Shown: positions 1 to 9,006, numbered from the stretch's first letter. The stretch is DNA of 35,437 bases from Syntrophorhabdaceae bacterium (GCA_035541755.1 DATKMQ010000122.1:1-35437), one strand, 5' to 3'. Made by a program: numbers and translations. The notes: a model not told the origin generated them from the letters alone.

Positions 1-219
1 CTTCATCCCATACAGCAGGCATTCGTGGATATCGGCGGCCTGCAGTGCGGTTTCTGCACGCCCGGCATGGTGCTGTCTGCAAAAGCCCTGCTCGACCATA
101 ACTTGAACCCCTCAGATCAAGAGATACGAAAGGGGCTGGAAGGGAATTTCTGTCGCTGCACAGGATACACGAAGATCATCGAGTCGGTCAAAGTCGCCGC
201 CGAGAAGATGCGCGGATGA
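1..219 (+). CDS. Molybdenum hydroxylase [2Fe-2S] subunit, C-terminal end (partial)
   Basis: This is the last 72 codons of the small iron-sulfur subunit of a xanthine dehydrogenase/CO dehydrogenase/4-hydroxybenzoyl-CoA reductase-type enzyme; the start lies outside the window. The visible part is the helical domain that binds the second [2Fe-2S] cluster, with QCGFCTPG (residues 16-23 of the fragment) and FCRCTGY near residue 55 supplying the four cysteines. In this family the subunit carries electrons between the molybdenum site and FAD or an external partner. The molybdopterin subunit follows after 70 bases, so the two are almost certainly one operon. No FAD subunit lies between them; it may be upstream. 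The reading frame is open from base 1, so the GTG at base 25 is internal and not a start. Substrate cannot be told from this fragment. Confidence 0.93.
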   Translation, partial: LHPIQQAFVDIGGLQCGFCTPGMVLSAKALLDHNLNPSDQEIRKGLEGNFCRCTGYTKIIESVKVAAEKMRG

Positions 220-289
220 TTGCCTTAAGATACTCGCATAGTCTTTCCGCGAAGAAGTGCCGAACGGCTAAAACTTAAGAGGTGAAACA

Positions 290-2620
290 ATGAGTGATTA
301 TGCGGTTATCGGAAAACGGGTTCCGAGGATTGACGGTAAAGAAAAGGTTATGGGGCAGGCCAAATATGCCGCCGATTACTCTCTACCTGATATGCTCTGG
401 TGTAAGGTGGCAAGAGCTCCGTTTCCCCATGCCAGGATTCTCAATATCGATACGAGCAGGGCTGAGAAGCTGCCGGGGGTGAGGGCGGTCATAACGGGCA
501 AGGACTTCGGCGGCTGGACCTGGGGTTTTATGGCGACCACCAGGGATGAGCCACCCCTTGCCGTAGATAAGGTGCGTTATCTCTACGAAGGTGTCGCAGC
601 CGTCGCTGCGATTGACGAGGATATAGCCGAAGAAGCATGTGAACTTATCAAGGTTGATTACGAAGAGCTTCCTGGCGTTTTCGATCCCCGGGAAGCGATG
701 AAGCCGGGCGCCCCGGTGATCCACGACTACCGGCCGAATAACGTGAGCGTTGAATACCACTGGGACTTCGGGGACGTGGAAAAAGCTTTTGCAGAATCTT
801 ACCTCGTACGAGAGGATACATTTAATACAGGGAGGGTGCTCACAGGCTTTCTGGAACCCCCCGCTTCGCTGGCCTATTACGATCCATCGGGGTATATCAC
901 GGTATGGCCTGCCAAGCAGAGTCCCTACTTTCACTACCGGCATCTCGCGGGTTGTTTCAAGCTACCCTTAAGCAAGATACGGATCATTCAGCCCTTTATC
1001 GGAGGCGGCTTCGGTGGGACGAAGAATGATTCTGTGGCAGGCGACCTGTGCGTGGTCATGCTCTCGAAAAAGACAGGTAAACCCGTCAAATACATCTACA
1101 CCATGCAGGAAGTGCTCACCACATGCCGCAGACGACACAACATGACTATCTATAACAAGATGGGTATGACGAAAGAGGGCCTGCTCACCGCCATAGAGAG
1201 CCGCGTCATCGGTCATGGAGGGGCATATACCGCCATCGGTCCCCTCACCATGTTTCTCACCGGTTACGGCACGCCCGTTCCATACAGGCTGCCCAATTAC
1301 AAATACGACTGCTGGCGTGTTTTTACCAACAATCCCGTTTCGGCTGCCATGCGCGGTCACGGGTTCACCCATACCCGTTTCGCCTGCGACGTGCAGATGG
1401 GGATGATGGCTGAAGAGCTCGGCATAGATCCTGTGGAGATCAAGATGCGTAATGCCATCGATAACATGAAACCGGGGGAGGCATACAAAGCCGTTACCGG
1501 CTTTAAATTGAAAACGTGCGGGATCAAAGAGGCTTTGCAGGCTGTGACCAAGGAAGAGATTTGGAGAGATAAAGATAAGAAGCCTAAACGGGAAGGCGCG
1601 GTCTCCTATGGGGTGGGCCTTTCCGGCACTGCTTATCATGGTGGGGCCCGTCAGCTTGGGCACCAGGCATGCGCCGCTATTGTCCGAATCTGTGAGGATG
1701 GCACGGTCAACCTCCTTACCGGTGCCACCGACTGTGGTCAGGGGTCCGACACGGTGCTCGCTATGATAGCGGCTGAAGAACTTGGCGTGAGATACGAGGA
1801 TGTATCGATCAAAAGAGTTGACACCGCCTATACGCCGGTGGACCCGGGGAGCTACGGAAGCAGGGTAACGCTGCTCGCCGGCCAGGCAACGCAGCTTGCC
1901 GCAAGAGACGCGAAGAATCAGCTGCTCCAAGCTGGAGCCAAAGCCTGGAAGGTGCAGCCTCATGATATTGAAATCAGAAACGGCGTTGTTTCAATGAAAA
2001 CGAACCCAGATAAGCGCATGTCATTTGAGAAACTCGCGAAAATAGCCTGTTACGAGGGAGCCGGCGCTGTAATCCTCGGCAGGGGCCACTCGGACTACGG
2101 CGTGGACGAGCCCCTTGATTTTGATAAGGGCAGCGGAGAGGGTGGCATCAACTTCAGCTTTACGGCTCAGAGCGTTCGCCTTGGTGTGGATATGGAGACC
2201 GGAAAAATCAACGTAGATAACTTTACCATAGCGCATGACGCCGGATTCCCTCTGCACCCCGTCAGCGTGGAGGCTCAGAATGAAGGCGGGGCCATACAAG
2301 GCTTGGGCCAGGCCATCTACGAAGGATTTATCATGGAGAAGGGAAATACCAGAAACAGCACGCTTCTCGACTACAAAATGCCCCGTTCTACAGATACGCC
2401 GGATATAAAGGTGATTGACATTATCACCAAGGATCCCGACGGCCCCTTCGGGGCCAAGGAGGCTTCGGAAGGAAGTATTGTGAGCACCCCATCGGCGGTC
2501 ATCGATGCCCTTCATGCCGCTACAGGGGTATGGTTCAAGGAGCTTCCGGTCACCCCGGAGAAGATAGTAAAGGCTTTGAAAGAAGCAGGTAAATGGATGA
2601 AGGCGCCCGATGAGGCGTAA
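290..2620 (+). CDS. Molybdopterin-binding subunit of a xanthine dehydrogenase/4-hydroxybenzoyl-CoA reductase-type enzyme
   Basis: The 776-residue protein is the catalytic large subunit that holds the molybdopterin cytosine dinucleotide cofactor and hydroxylates (or reductively dehydroxylates) its substrate. Family signatures appear in order: an N-terminal 'hammerhead' domain (about 15-130), GGGFGG at 238-243, MRGHGF at 354-359 where most relatives have RGFG, a TDCGQGSDT cofactor loop near 480, YGSRVT near 522, and the C-terminal GAKEASEG at 721-728 with the presumed catalytic glutamate E727. The last motif departs from the GAKGxGE of xanthine dehydrogenases and is closer to what I recall for 4-hydroxybenzoyl-CoA reductase-like enzymes; that assignment is inference. 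AAGAGGTG just upstream supports the ATG. The preceding [2Fe-2S] gene and the following MoaD-like and TRAP genes suggest a role in catabolism of an imported acid. Confidence 0.92.
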   Translation: MSDYAVIGKRVPRIDGKEKVMGQAKYAADYSLPDMLWCKVARAPFPHARILNIDTSRAEKLPGVRAVITGKDFGGWTWGFMATTRDEPPLAVDKVRYLYEGVAAVAAIDEDIAEEACELIKVDYEELPGVFDPREAMKPGAPVIHDYRPNNVSVEYHWDFGDVEKAFAESYLVREDTFNTGRVLTGFLEPPASLAYYDPSGYITVWPAKQSPYFHYRHLAGCFKLPLSKIRIIQPFIGGGFGGTKNDSVAGDLCVVMLSKKTGKPVKYIYTMQEVLTTCRRRHNMTIYNKMGMTKEGLLTAIESRVIGHGGAYTAIGPLTMFLTGYGTPVPYRLPNYKYDCWRVFTNNPVSAAMRGHGFTHTRFACDVQMGMMAEELGIDPVEIKMRNAIDNMKPGEAYKAVTGFKLKTCGIKEALQAVTKEEIWRDKDKKPKREGAVSYGVGLSGTAYHGGARQLGHQACAAIVRICEDGTVNLLTGATDCGQGSDTVLAMIAAEELGVRYEDVSIKRVDTAYTPVDPGSYGSRVTLLAGQATQLAARDAKNQLLQAGAKAWKVQPHDIEIRNGVVSMKTNPDKRMSFEKLAKIACYEGAGAVILGRGHSDYGVDEPLDFDKGSGEGGINFSFTAQSVRLGVDMETGKINVDNFTIAHDAGFPLHPVSVEAQNEGGAIQGLGQAIYEGFIMEKGNTRNSTLLDYKMPRSTDTPDIKVIDIITKDPDGPFGAKEASEGSIVSTPSAVIDALHAATGVWFKELPVTPEKIVKALKEAGKWMKAPDEA

Positions 2621-2745
2621 GGCTCTCTCCAAGGGGCACGGCGAGTGCGAGTTAAGAGGCCTCAAAGAGCAAAGCAGGGTGTGGAATTCGTAAAATAGAT
2701 TGAAAATGTTCGCGGCTTAAACGGCCGGTGAACTCGTCCGGGAAA

Positions 2746-3027
2746 ATGAAAATAACCATAAAGAAGACCGTCCAAATACCGGAAATACCGTCCGAAGTGG
2801 AGACGGATTCGGGTAGCACTCTGCAGAACTTACTCGATCGTTTGCTGCGAGAGACTTATTTTGCCCGCGAAGTCACAGATCAAAGAACGGGGGAGCTGAC
2901 CCTCGACGGCATTTTCAAGGTAGAGTTGAACGGCGTTTCGTACTACAGTCTCCCCCAGGGCCTGGCCACGGAATTAACTGACGGCGATACCCTGACCCTC
3001 ACCTTAATCTTGATCGGAGGCGGATGA
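2746..3027 (+). CDS. MoaD/ThiS-like ubiquitin-fold sulfur carrier protein
   Basis: The protein has 93 residues from the ATG at 2746; an in-frame GTG at 2728 would add six. MoaD-family proteins are adenylated and thiocarboxylated at a C-terminal Gly-Gly and donate sulfur to molybdopterin or related cofactors. Here the chain ends LILIGGG, and it has the expected beta-grasp length, the internal LNG segment and a DGDTLTLT strand near the C-terminus. The third terminal glycine is slightly unusual. The gene lies between a molybdenum hydroxylase and a TRAP transporter, which fits a supply role for the molybdenum cofactor, but no MoaE, MoeB or sulfurtransferase gene is visible here. No strong ribosome binding site was found for either start, so the exact start is uncertain. 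It could also serve another sulfur-transfer pathway. Confidence 0.75.
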   Translation: MKITIKKTVQIPEIPSEVETDSGSTLQNLLDRLLRETYFAREVTDQRTGELTLDGIFKVELNGVSYYSLPQGLATELTDGDTLTLTLILIGGG

Positions 3028-3116
3028 CCGTCCCTTACTCCAAATCGTTCGCCAACATGTGCTCCTCGGCGGATAGATGCGCCATGGCGAGCTTACGGCC
3101 GTAAGGGAAAAAAAGT

Positions 3117-3145
3117 TTGCCAACGGTTTAGCACATTGGTATACT
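3117..3145 (+). promoter_or_regulatory. Sigma70-type promoter upstream of the TRAP operon
   Basis: TTGCCA (3117-3122), a 17-base spacer and TATACT (3140-3145) match the sigma70 consensus well, and TGG directly before the -10 box makes an extended -10. Transcription would start near 3152, leaving a leader of about 100 bases before dctQ. This implies that the TRAP genes can be expressed independently of the upstream molybdenum hydroxylase genes. Confidence 0.65.
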
Positions 3146-3253
3146 AATACTCATCACTTCGTATATGGACCCTGCTTGAAATTCCTTACAGGAAAGGATT
3201 TTGGGCATCAAAACAAAACTGAAAGCAACACAGAATACACAGGAGGTCAGGTG

Positions 3254-3739
3254 ATGGGTGGCTTTGAGCGGTTCATCTATCGAGTGAGCAATCTGGGGGG
3301 TTACCTCGCTGAGTTCTTCATCGCCATGGTCGTGATCCTCGTTGTTGCCACGGTCGTGGGCAGAGCCCTGGGTGTCGCTCTCCCCGGCGCGTTCGATCTT
3401 GTAGAAACCTTTATCGTGGTCGGCGTCTCCTTCTCACTTGTCAAGGCCGAGATGGCCGACCATCACACCAAGGCCGATGTACTGGTAAAACATCTATCAA
3501 AAAGGGGTCGGGCCTGGGTCGAGACCATAAACCAGACATTAAGCCTGTTTGTGTGGGCTGTCATCGTCTATGCGAGTTATTTCCTTACCGTACAAAAGGC
3601 CGAGAACCATGAGATGACCGAATTCCTCAAAGTCCCCATATATCCCTTCCGCGCTGCCTTTACCGTGGCGTCGTTTCTCTTCTGTATCGTTCTCTTGATC
3701 AAAGTCGTCCATCACATCAAGCAAGGGGTATCCAAATGA
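3254..3739 (+). CDS. dctQ: TRAP transporter small membrane subunit (DctQ)
   Basis: This 161-residue integral membrane protein is the small permease component of a tripartite ATP-independent periplasmic transporter. Four hydrophobic segments are visible (about residues 15-40, 50-68, 88-110 and 128-150), as is usual for DctQ. The ATG at 3254 was chosen because AGGAGG at 3241-3246 sits seven bases upstream and the family-typical N-terminus begins there. The frame is open back to 3077, but the added 59 residues do not look like this family. The stop overlaps the dctM start by four bases (ATGA), so the two are translationally coupled. Together with DctM and the binding protein it would import an organic acid using the sodium or proton gradient. 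Confidence 0.9.
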   Translation: MGGFERFIYRVSNLGGYLAEFFIAMVVILVVATVVGRALGVALPGAFDLVETFIVVGVSFSLVKAEMADHHTKADVLVKHLSKRGRAWVETINQTLSLFVWAVIVYASYFLTVQKAENHEMTEFLKVPIYPFRAAFTVASFLFCIVLLIKVVHHIKQGVSK

Positions 3740-5037
3740 GTCCCGTGATCATCGGTCTTCTCGGTTTTGCCATTCTCTTTGTCTTGCTCGGAAGCGGTAT
3801 GTCCATCGGGTTTGCCATGGGTCTTATCGGTTTCCTCGGCATGTGCCTTCTTTATCCCCTGCCTGCAGCTGTAGCCAAGATGGCCATTACCCCGTATCAC
3901 GCGATCGCCAACTACTCCCTCGCCGTGCTCCCTCTCTTTTTGCTCATGGCCCATGTGATCTTTCAGTGCGGTTTCGGTAAAGACCTCTTCAAGGTGGCTG
4001 GCAAATGGCTTGGCCATATGCGCGGGGGGCTTGCGATGACAAGTATAGGCGCCTGCGCCGCCTTCGCCGCGGTGAGCGGCACGAGCCTTGCCACGGCGGC
4101 TACCGTCGGTCTTCTCGCGCTACCTGAGATGAAGAAGCGGGGTTATGACCCCGGGTTTGCCGCAGGATCGGTTGCCGCGGGCGGATCCATCGGCGCCCTC
4201 ATTCCGCCGAGCGGGACTCTCATCATTTATGGCGTACTTACCGAAACCTCTATCGGCAAGCTCTTTGCCGGGGCCGTGATTCCGGCCATTATCACGGTCA
4301 TTTCTTACCTTGCCACGGCCTGGTTCTTGTGCTGGATAAAACCAAGCCTCGGACCTCGTGGCGAAAAGGTGAGCTTCAAGGAAAAGGTAGTCTCCCTCAA
4401 GGATTGCTGGGAATTGATTTTGCTCGTCTGTTTCTCCATAGGAGGGATCATTTTGGGGTGGTTTACGGCAACCGAAGCAGGCGGTGTTGGGGCCGGAGGC
4501 GCGATCCTCCTTTCCACCCTGCGTAGACGCCTGACCTGGAAAAAACTCTTTTTGGCCTTTGAAGACACAATGCGGACTACAGGTATGATCTACGGCATAA
4601 TCATCGGGGCGTTCATATTTAACTATTTTGTGGCCAAGACGACCCTTCCGCAGGCAGTGGGCGAATGGGTGGCCGCCCTCGCTGCTCCACCTATGGTCAT
4701 CGTAAGCATTATTGTGGTCATCTACATACTCCTCGCCGTGGTCATGGAAGGACCCTCGATTCAACTTCTTACGCTACCCATATTTTTCCCTCTTCTCATG
4801 GGCCTCGGTTTTGATCCGGTCTGGTTCGGTGTGATTCAGGTGCGTCTGCTCGAAATCGGTCTCATCGTGCCCCCGCTTGGTATGTGCATGTTTGTTGTTG
4901 CAGGGTTGGATAAGGAGATACCTCTTACAACCGTGTACAGGGGCTGTATCTCTTTTCTTGTTATAGACATTGTCACCATGCCCATCTTTATGTGGTGGCC
5001 AAAGACCGTTACATGGCTCCCGAGCGTCATGAAATGA
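3736..5037 (+). CDS. dctM: TRAP transporter large membrane subunit (DctM)
   Basis: The 433-residue protein is the large permease subunit of the TRAP transporter and forms the translocation path in the inner membrane. It consists almost entirely of hydrophobic helices and contains the family hallmark GSIGALIPPSG near residue 152, followed by TETSIGKLFAGAVIPA, and a C-terminal PPLGMCMF segment near 375. Length is normal for DctM. Its start overlaps the end of dctQ by four bases, and the binding-protein gene follows after 156 bases, so this is a complete dctQMP set. The substrate cannot be read from this subunit. Confidence 0.95.
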   Translation: MSPVIIGLLGFAILFVLLGSGMSIGFAMGLIGFLGMCLLYPLPAAVAKMAITPYHAIANYSLAVLPLFLLMAHVIFQCGFGKDLFKVAGKWLGHMRGGLAMTSIGACAAFAAVSGTSLATAATVGLLALPEMKKRGYDPGFAAGSVAAGGSIGALIPPSGTLIIYGVLTETSIGKLFAGAVIPAIITVISYLATAWFLCWIKPSLGPRGEKVSFKEKVVSLKDCWELILLVCFSIGGIILGWFTATEAGGVGAGGAILLSTLRRRLTWKKLFLAFEDTMRTTGMIYGIIIGAFIFNYFVAKTTLPQAVGEWVAALAAPPMVIVSIIVVIYILLAVVMEGPSIQLLTLPIFFPLLMGLGFDPVWFGVIQVRLLEIGLIVPPLGMCMFVVAGLDKEIPLTTVYRGCISFLVIDIVTMPIFMWWPKTVTWLPSVMK

Positions 5038-5193
5038 AAAGGGTGAGGGTCCAAACAGGACCGAGGAAAGGGGGATTTACGAGGAAGCGCTACGTGAAGG
5101 GCCCGTCGTAAAGCACACGAATGGAGTTCGCTTGAGATGACGGCATGCAGTGTAATGCCAGTTGAGAAAAACAAAATATCTAAGGGAGGGACA

Positions 5194-6225
5194 ATGAAAC
5201 GTACAAAAATTTTGGCCGTATTATTTGTGGGGGCTTTCTTTGTCATGCTGACTCTGCCCGGCGTGACAATAGCACAGGCCCAGAACGTTATCAAGCTGAC
5301 CTATGCCTCACCCTATGGACCTGATCATTCCTTTAGCAAAGCCGACAAAAGGTATTTCGACAAGATCGAGAAGGATACAAAAGGCCGTGTAAAGATTACC
5401 CCTTACTGGGGCGGTACGCTGATGACAGGCGCTGATGCAATCGATGAACTTGCGGCGGGTACGGCAGACATGGCCCTCATCTCGCCGTCTGCGGCAAAGG
5501 CGGGATACGACCTCACTAAAGCAAGCGTGCTCTTCTTCTTTGGCGCCAATCAGCAAGACGGCCACAAGGTCTTCATGGAAACCATAAAGAAAATCCCGGA
5601 ACTGGAGAAAGAGTTCAAGGGGCTCAAGGTGCTCGCATGGACCGGCGGGGCTGATTTCCAGCTTTTGACGCGTAGGCCCGTCCGTAAGATAGATGATTTC
5701 AAGGGCCTACGTATTAAAGCCCGCGGCGATACAGGCGATGTCTATACTCCTTTTGGAGTCGCAACTGTTCCGAACCCCATGGGTGAGGTTTACATGATGA
5801 TCCAGAAGAATATGCTCGATGGAGTTGATGCCCCCATCTCAGTATTGAAGGTTTTGAAGATGGCAGACGTTACGAAGTATTGCACCATGCTCGGCACATT
5901 CGGCACACCTACCGGCACACGGGCCATGAATATAAACACTTACAATAAACTGCCTGCGGACATCAGGAAGATTTTCGATGACAACGTAGACTACTACAGT
6001 GTCATAGCCGAAGAGGAAGTACAGAATGATGACAAAGTCGGTTTGGAATATGCCAAGGCCAACGGTGTGGAGTTCATAAATCTGCCAAAGGCTGACCTCG
6101 ACAAGCTACGCGCTGTATGGTACGAAAAGGCACAAAAAGAGGCCAAAACCCTCGATGCGAAAGGACTGCCGGGGACCAAGTTCCTGAATGAAGCCCAGGC
6201 CGTGATTAAAAAGTATGCGAAGTAG
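5194..6225 (+). CDS. dctP: TRAP transporter periplasmic solute-binding protein (DctP)
   Basis: The 343-residue protein captures the substrate in the periplasm and delivers it to DctQM. It begins with a typical Sec signal peptide: MKR, a hydrophobic stretch to about residue 22, then an AQAQ cleavage region near 27-30. The mature part has the DctP fold, including DDFKGLRIKARGD near residue 167, whose arginine normally grips a substrate carboxylate. The ATG at 5194 follows GGGAGGG at 5184-5190; an in-frame ATG at 5137 lacks a ribosome site and would bury the signal peptide. The likely ligand is an organic anion, possibly aromatic or dicarboxylic given the neighbouring hydroxylase, but this is inference. 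The 156-base gap before it holds no gene. Confidence 0.94.
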   Translation: MKRTKILAVLFVGAFFVMLTLPGVTIAQAQNVIKLTYASPYGPDHSFSKADKRYFDKIEKDTKGRVKITPYWGGTLMTGADAIDELAAGTADMALISPSAAKAGYDLTKASVLFFFGANQQDGHKVFMETIKKIPELEKEFKGLKVLAWTGGADFQLLTRRPVRKIDDFKGLRIKARGDTGDVYTPFGVATVPNPMGEVYMMIQKNMLDGVDAPISVLKVLKMADVTKYCTMLGTFGTPTGTRAMNINTYNKLPADIRKIFDDNVDYYSVIAEEEVQNDDKVGLEYAKANGVEFINLPKADLDKLRAVWYEKAQKEAKTLDAKGLPGTKFLNEAQAVIKKYAK

Positions 6226-6383
6226 GGCGCAAAGCTGACAGAGCTTATACGGGAGGGAATGGAGCTTACTTTGGCCCGTTCTCTCCCAGGGGTATTTTGG
6301 ATTTGGCGCGCCATGGCACGCTCGATCAGGCCCATTCACGGACCTGATTAAGACGGCTCAAACACAAGAACCGGGAGGAATAT

Positions 6384-7508
6384 ATGGCACACGATAAAGA
6401 AGTTCTTTTTTACGCAGTTGCCGATCTGGCTCCTGACAGGGAAAAGCCCATCACCATATTCGACCGTGTAGCGCCGGTCCTGAAAAAGGCTGACATCGTC
6501 TTCGGCCAGTTGGAGACCGTGCTCTCATTGCACGGCTCCCGTCTGCCTCAGGCACGACACGCCGTGCTCACACATCCTAAGGCTGCCGCAGATATGAAAG
6601 CGGCTGGCTTTAATGTGATCTCCTGTGCGGGTAATCACTGTATGGATTGGGGGAGAGAGGCCTTTCTCGATACGCTCGATGTCTTGGCAAAAGCGGGTAT
6701 TTCCGTGATCGGTGCCGGCGCCAATATCAGGGAGGCGAGAAAACCGGCGATCTTTCGTACGAAGGGGAGTAACATAGCCCTTCTCGCCTACAATACGATC
6801 CTTCCTATGGCCTACTGGGCCGAAGAGACAAGACCGGGCTGCACGCCACTTCGGGCATGGACATACTATGAGCAGATCGAACATGACCAGCCGGGCACAC
6901 CCTGCCGTATCCATACCTTCCCTCATAAAGAAGACATGAAGAACATGATCGATGATATTAAGACTGCAAAATCCGTATCCGATGTGGTCATCGTCTCCAT
7001 GCACTTCGGTATTCATTTCATCCCCGCGGTACTCGCCGACTACCAGAAAGAAATGGCGTATGCTGCGATAGATGCCGGGGCCGACCTCATACTCGGCCAC
7101 CATGCCCACATCCTCAAAGGAGCTGAAGTCTATAAAGGAAAGAACATCTTCTACAGCATGTGCAATTTTGCCGTAGACTTAAGGATGGATAAAGCCCACG
7201 CAGAAAGCAAGAGTTTTAGAGAAATCCAGAAGCTCAATCCCGACTGGATCCCCGATTTCGAGGCCCTGTACAATTTTCCCACGGACTCGCAGAAGACCCT
7301 GGTCGTGAAGTGTGTCATTGAAGAGGGCGTCATGAAGAGCGTCTGTTTTCTGCCCACCTATGTGGATAAGAAGACGGCTGCGCCCGAAATCCTCAGGGCA
7401 TCCGATGCCCGTTTCGGACAGGTCGTGAGATATATGGAAGAGATTTCAAAGAATGCCGGTCTCACGACAAAATATGTGGTGAACGGCGACGAAGTGGTGT
7501 TGGCATAA
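6384..7508 (+). CDS. CapA-family metallophosphatase-like protein
   Basis: The 374-residue protein matches the CapA/PGA-cap family, which has a calcineurin-like metallophosphoesterase fold. Recognisable elements are QLETVLS near residue 42, GNHCMDWG near 82, MHFG near 206 and LILGHHAHILKGAEVYKG near 235, ending in the family's YS-CNF strand. The first metal-ligand motif, usually GD, reads VADLAPD here, and the usual NLE reads QLE, so the active site is somewhat altered. There is no signal peptide or membrane segment, so it is probably cytoplasmic and not a capsule-synthesis protein. GGAGG at 6374-6378 supports the start. It lies between a TRAP binding protein and an MmgE/PrpD gene, suggesting a role in processing the imported compound. 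The actual reaction is unknown. Confidence 0.85.
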   Translation: MAHDKEVLFYAVADLAPDREKPITIFDRVAPVLKKADIVFGQLETVLSLHGSRLPQARHAVLTHPKAAADMKAAGFNVISCAGNHCMDWGREAFLDTLDVLAKAGISVIGAGANIREARKPAIFRTKGSNIALLAYNTILPMAYWAEETRPGCTPLRAWTYYEQIEHDQPGTPCRIHTFPHKEDMKNMIDDIKTAKSVSDVVIVSMHFGIHFIPAVLADYQKEMAYAAIDAGADLILGHHAHILKGAEVYKGKNIFYSMCNFAVDLRMDKAHAESKSFREIQKLNPDWIPDFEALYNFPTDSQKTLVVKCVIEEGVMKSVCFLPTYVDKKTAAPEILRASDARFGQVVRYMEEISKNAGLTTKYVVNGDEVVLA

Positions 7509-7546
7509 GGAGAGAAACTGAATTTCTTAAGGGAGGCTACTCGCCC

Positions 7547-8923
7547 ATGGATGAGTCTTTAACGTTTGCGAAACATGTCGTTTGTATCACCTACGACGAC
7601 CTGTCCCAGCATGTAGTGGATGTGACAAAAAAGAGCCTGCTTGACGCTTTAGCCGTCACCCTTGCCGCCGGTACCATGGGTGAAGGATGCAGGACCTTCG
7701 TTGACCTTGCTCTGTCCGGTGCAGGCAAGAAAGAGAGCACAATCATCGGATTTCGCGCCAAGGCACCGTCCTATATGGCCGCTTTTGCTAATGCCTCCAT
7801 GTCACACGCCCTCGATTTTGAGGATACCCACGACGCCGCCACGGTCCACGCCAACGCTGCCGCCATACCCGCCGCACTCGCTGTGGCCGAAAGCACGGGA
7901 GGGGTGAGCGGCAAGGACCTCATCACCGCCATTGCCATAGGAAGTGATCTGGTCTGCAGATTGGGTCTTGCCCTTACCGTAAATGCTATAGATTATGGCT
8001 GGTATCTGCCCCCTGTTCTTGAGGCCTTTGGCGCCACGGCATCGGCGGCCAAATTACTGAGGCTTTCCGAGCGGGAGATACTGGACGCCTTCTCACTAAC
8101 GCTCTGTCAGGCCACATGTAGCGCCGAAATCATTTACAGTCCCACATCCGTGGTGAGGGCTATCCGCGACGCCTTTTCAGCAAAAGCGGCTGTGCTATCA
8201 GCGCTCCTTGCGCAAAAAAAGATTACCGGCTTTGACCATCCTATCGAAGGCAAGGCCGGGCTTTTTTCGATTTACGTGAGAGGGAACTACGATCCCAACA
8301 TATTGACCAATGAATTAGGGAAAACATTTGAAGGAGCCAACGTGAGCTTCAAACCGTGGCCGAGTTGCAGGGGGACCCACTCGTGCATCGATGCCGCCCT
8401 TGAGATGAGAAAGACGTACAAGATAAGGCCGTCCGACGTGGAAACGATTCATCTCATTGTAAGCCCGCTCAATAAGATGCTCTGTGAGCCGCATCAGAGC
8501 AAGAAGAGCCCTGCTACGGCCATAGATGCCAAGTTCAGCCTGCCCTTTACGGTGGCGCAGGCGATTGTCCACGGGAATGTTTCTCTCGACAGTTTTACGG
8601 CTGAGGCCCTGGCCGACCAAGAAGTGATAACGCTCGCACAGAAGATCAGCTATGAAGTAGATCCGGCGTTGACCCGAACAAGGGCTGTTGAAGGAACAGT
8701 CGAGATAAGGATGAAAGATGGCGCTACCCACAGTGAGACCGTGCAGTTAGTCTACGGCCACCCTGAAAACCCCATGTCCGAACAGGCTTTTATGGCCAAA
8801 TTCTCCGATTGCGCGAAGCACGCTCCAAAAAAGCTCTCGAAGAAGAGAGTGGAAACCCTGGTAGGTTTGATCCTGAACCTGGAGCATCTCGATGATATTT
8901 CCCTGATTACTAAGTACCTGTAA
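7547..8923 (+). CDS. MmgE/PrpD family protein
   Basis: The 458-residue protein belongs to the MmgE/PrpD family, whose best known member is 2-methylcitrate dehydratase; other members include cis-aconitate decarboxylase, and many are uncharacterised. The N-terminal all-helical domain carries the hallmark NASMSHALDFEDTHD near residue 83 followed by VHANAAAIPAALA, and the C-terminal lid domain begins with SFKPWPSCRGTHS near 265. Length is normal. GGGAGG lies about 10 bases upstream of the ATG. No methylcitrate synthase or methylisocitrate lyase is nearby, so the textbook propionate role is not supported. Proximity to a TRAP system, as often seen for this family, points to dehydration or isomerisation of an imported hydroxy-acid. 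That substrate class is inference. Confidence 0.92.
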   Translation: MDESLTFAKHVVCITYDDLSQHVVDVTKKSLLDALAVTLAAGTMGEGCRTFVDLALSGAGKKESTIIGFRAKAPSYMAAFANASMSHALDFEDTHDAATVHANAAAIPAALAVAESTGGVSGKDLITAIAIGSDLVCRLGLALTVNAIDYGWYLPPVLEAFGATASAAKLLRLSEREILDAFSLTLCQATCSAEIIYSPTSVVRAIRDAFSAKAAVLSALLAQKKITGFDHPIEGKAGLFSIYVRGNYDPNILTNELGKTFEGANVSFKPWPSCRGTHSCIDAALEMRKTYKIRPSDVETIHLIVSPLNKMLCEPHQSKKSPATAIDAKFSLPFTVAQAIVHGNVSLDSFTAEALADQEVITLAQKISYEVDPALTRTRAVEGTVEIRMKDGATHSETVQLVYGHPENPMSEQAFMAKFSDCAKHAPKKLSKKRVETLVGLILNLEHLDDISLITKYL

Positions 8924-9006
8924 CCGGAACCGGTTCTCTCGTCCTTTTATACGGAAGTGATCCACACATGAGACAGAAGATCAAAATTCTATTGGAGGAG
9001 GTCTAC

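Noticed and set aside
968-1963. Long open frame on the - strand (331 codons)
   Set aside because: It lies wholly inside the molybdopterin subunit gene, has no family features or ribosome site, and is explained by codon bias on the opposite strand.
3077-3253. N-terminal extension of dctQ to the ATG at 3077
   Set aside because: The extension would span the -10/-35 region of a good promoter and lacks a ribosome site, while AGGAGG marks the ATG at 3254.
7547-8923. 2-methylcitrate dehydratase (prpD) as a specific name
   Set aside because: No other methylcitrate-cycle gene is present, so only the MmgE/PrpD family name is justified.
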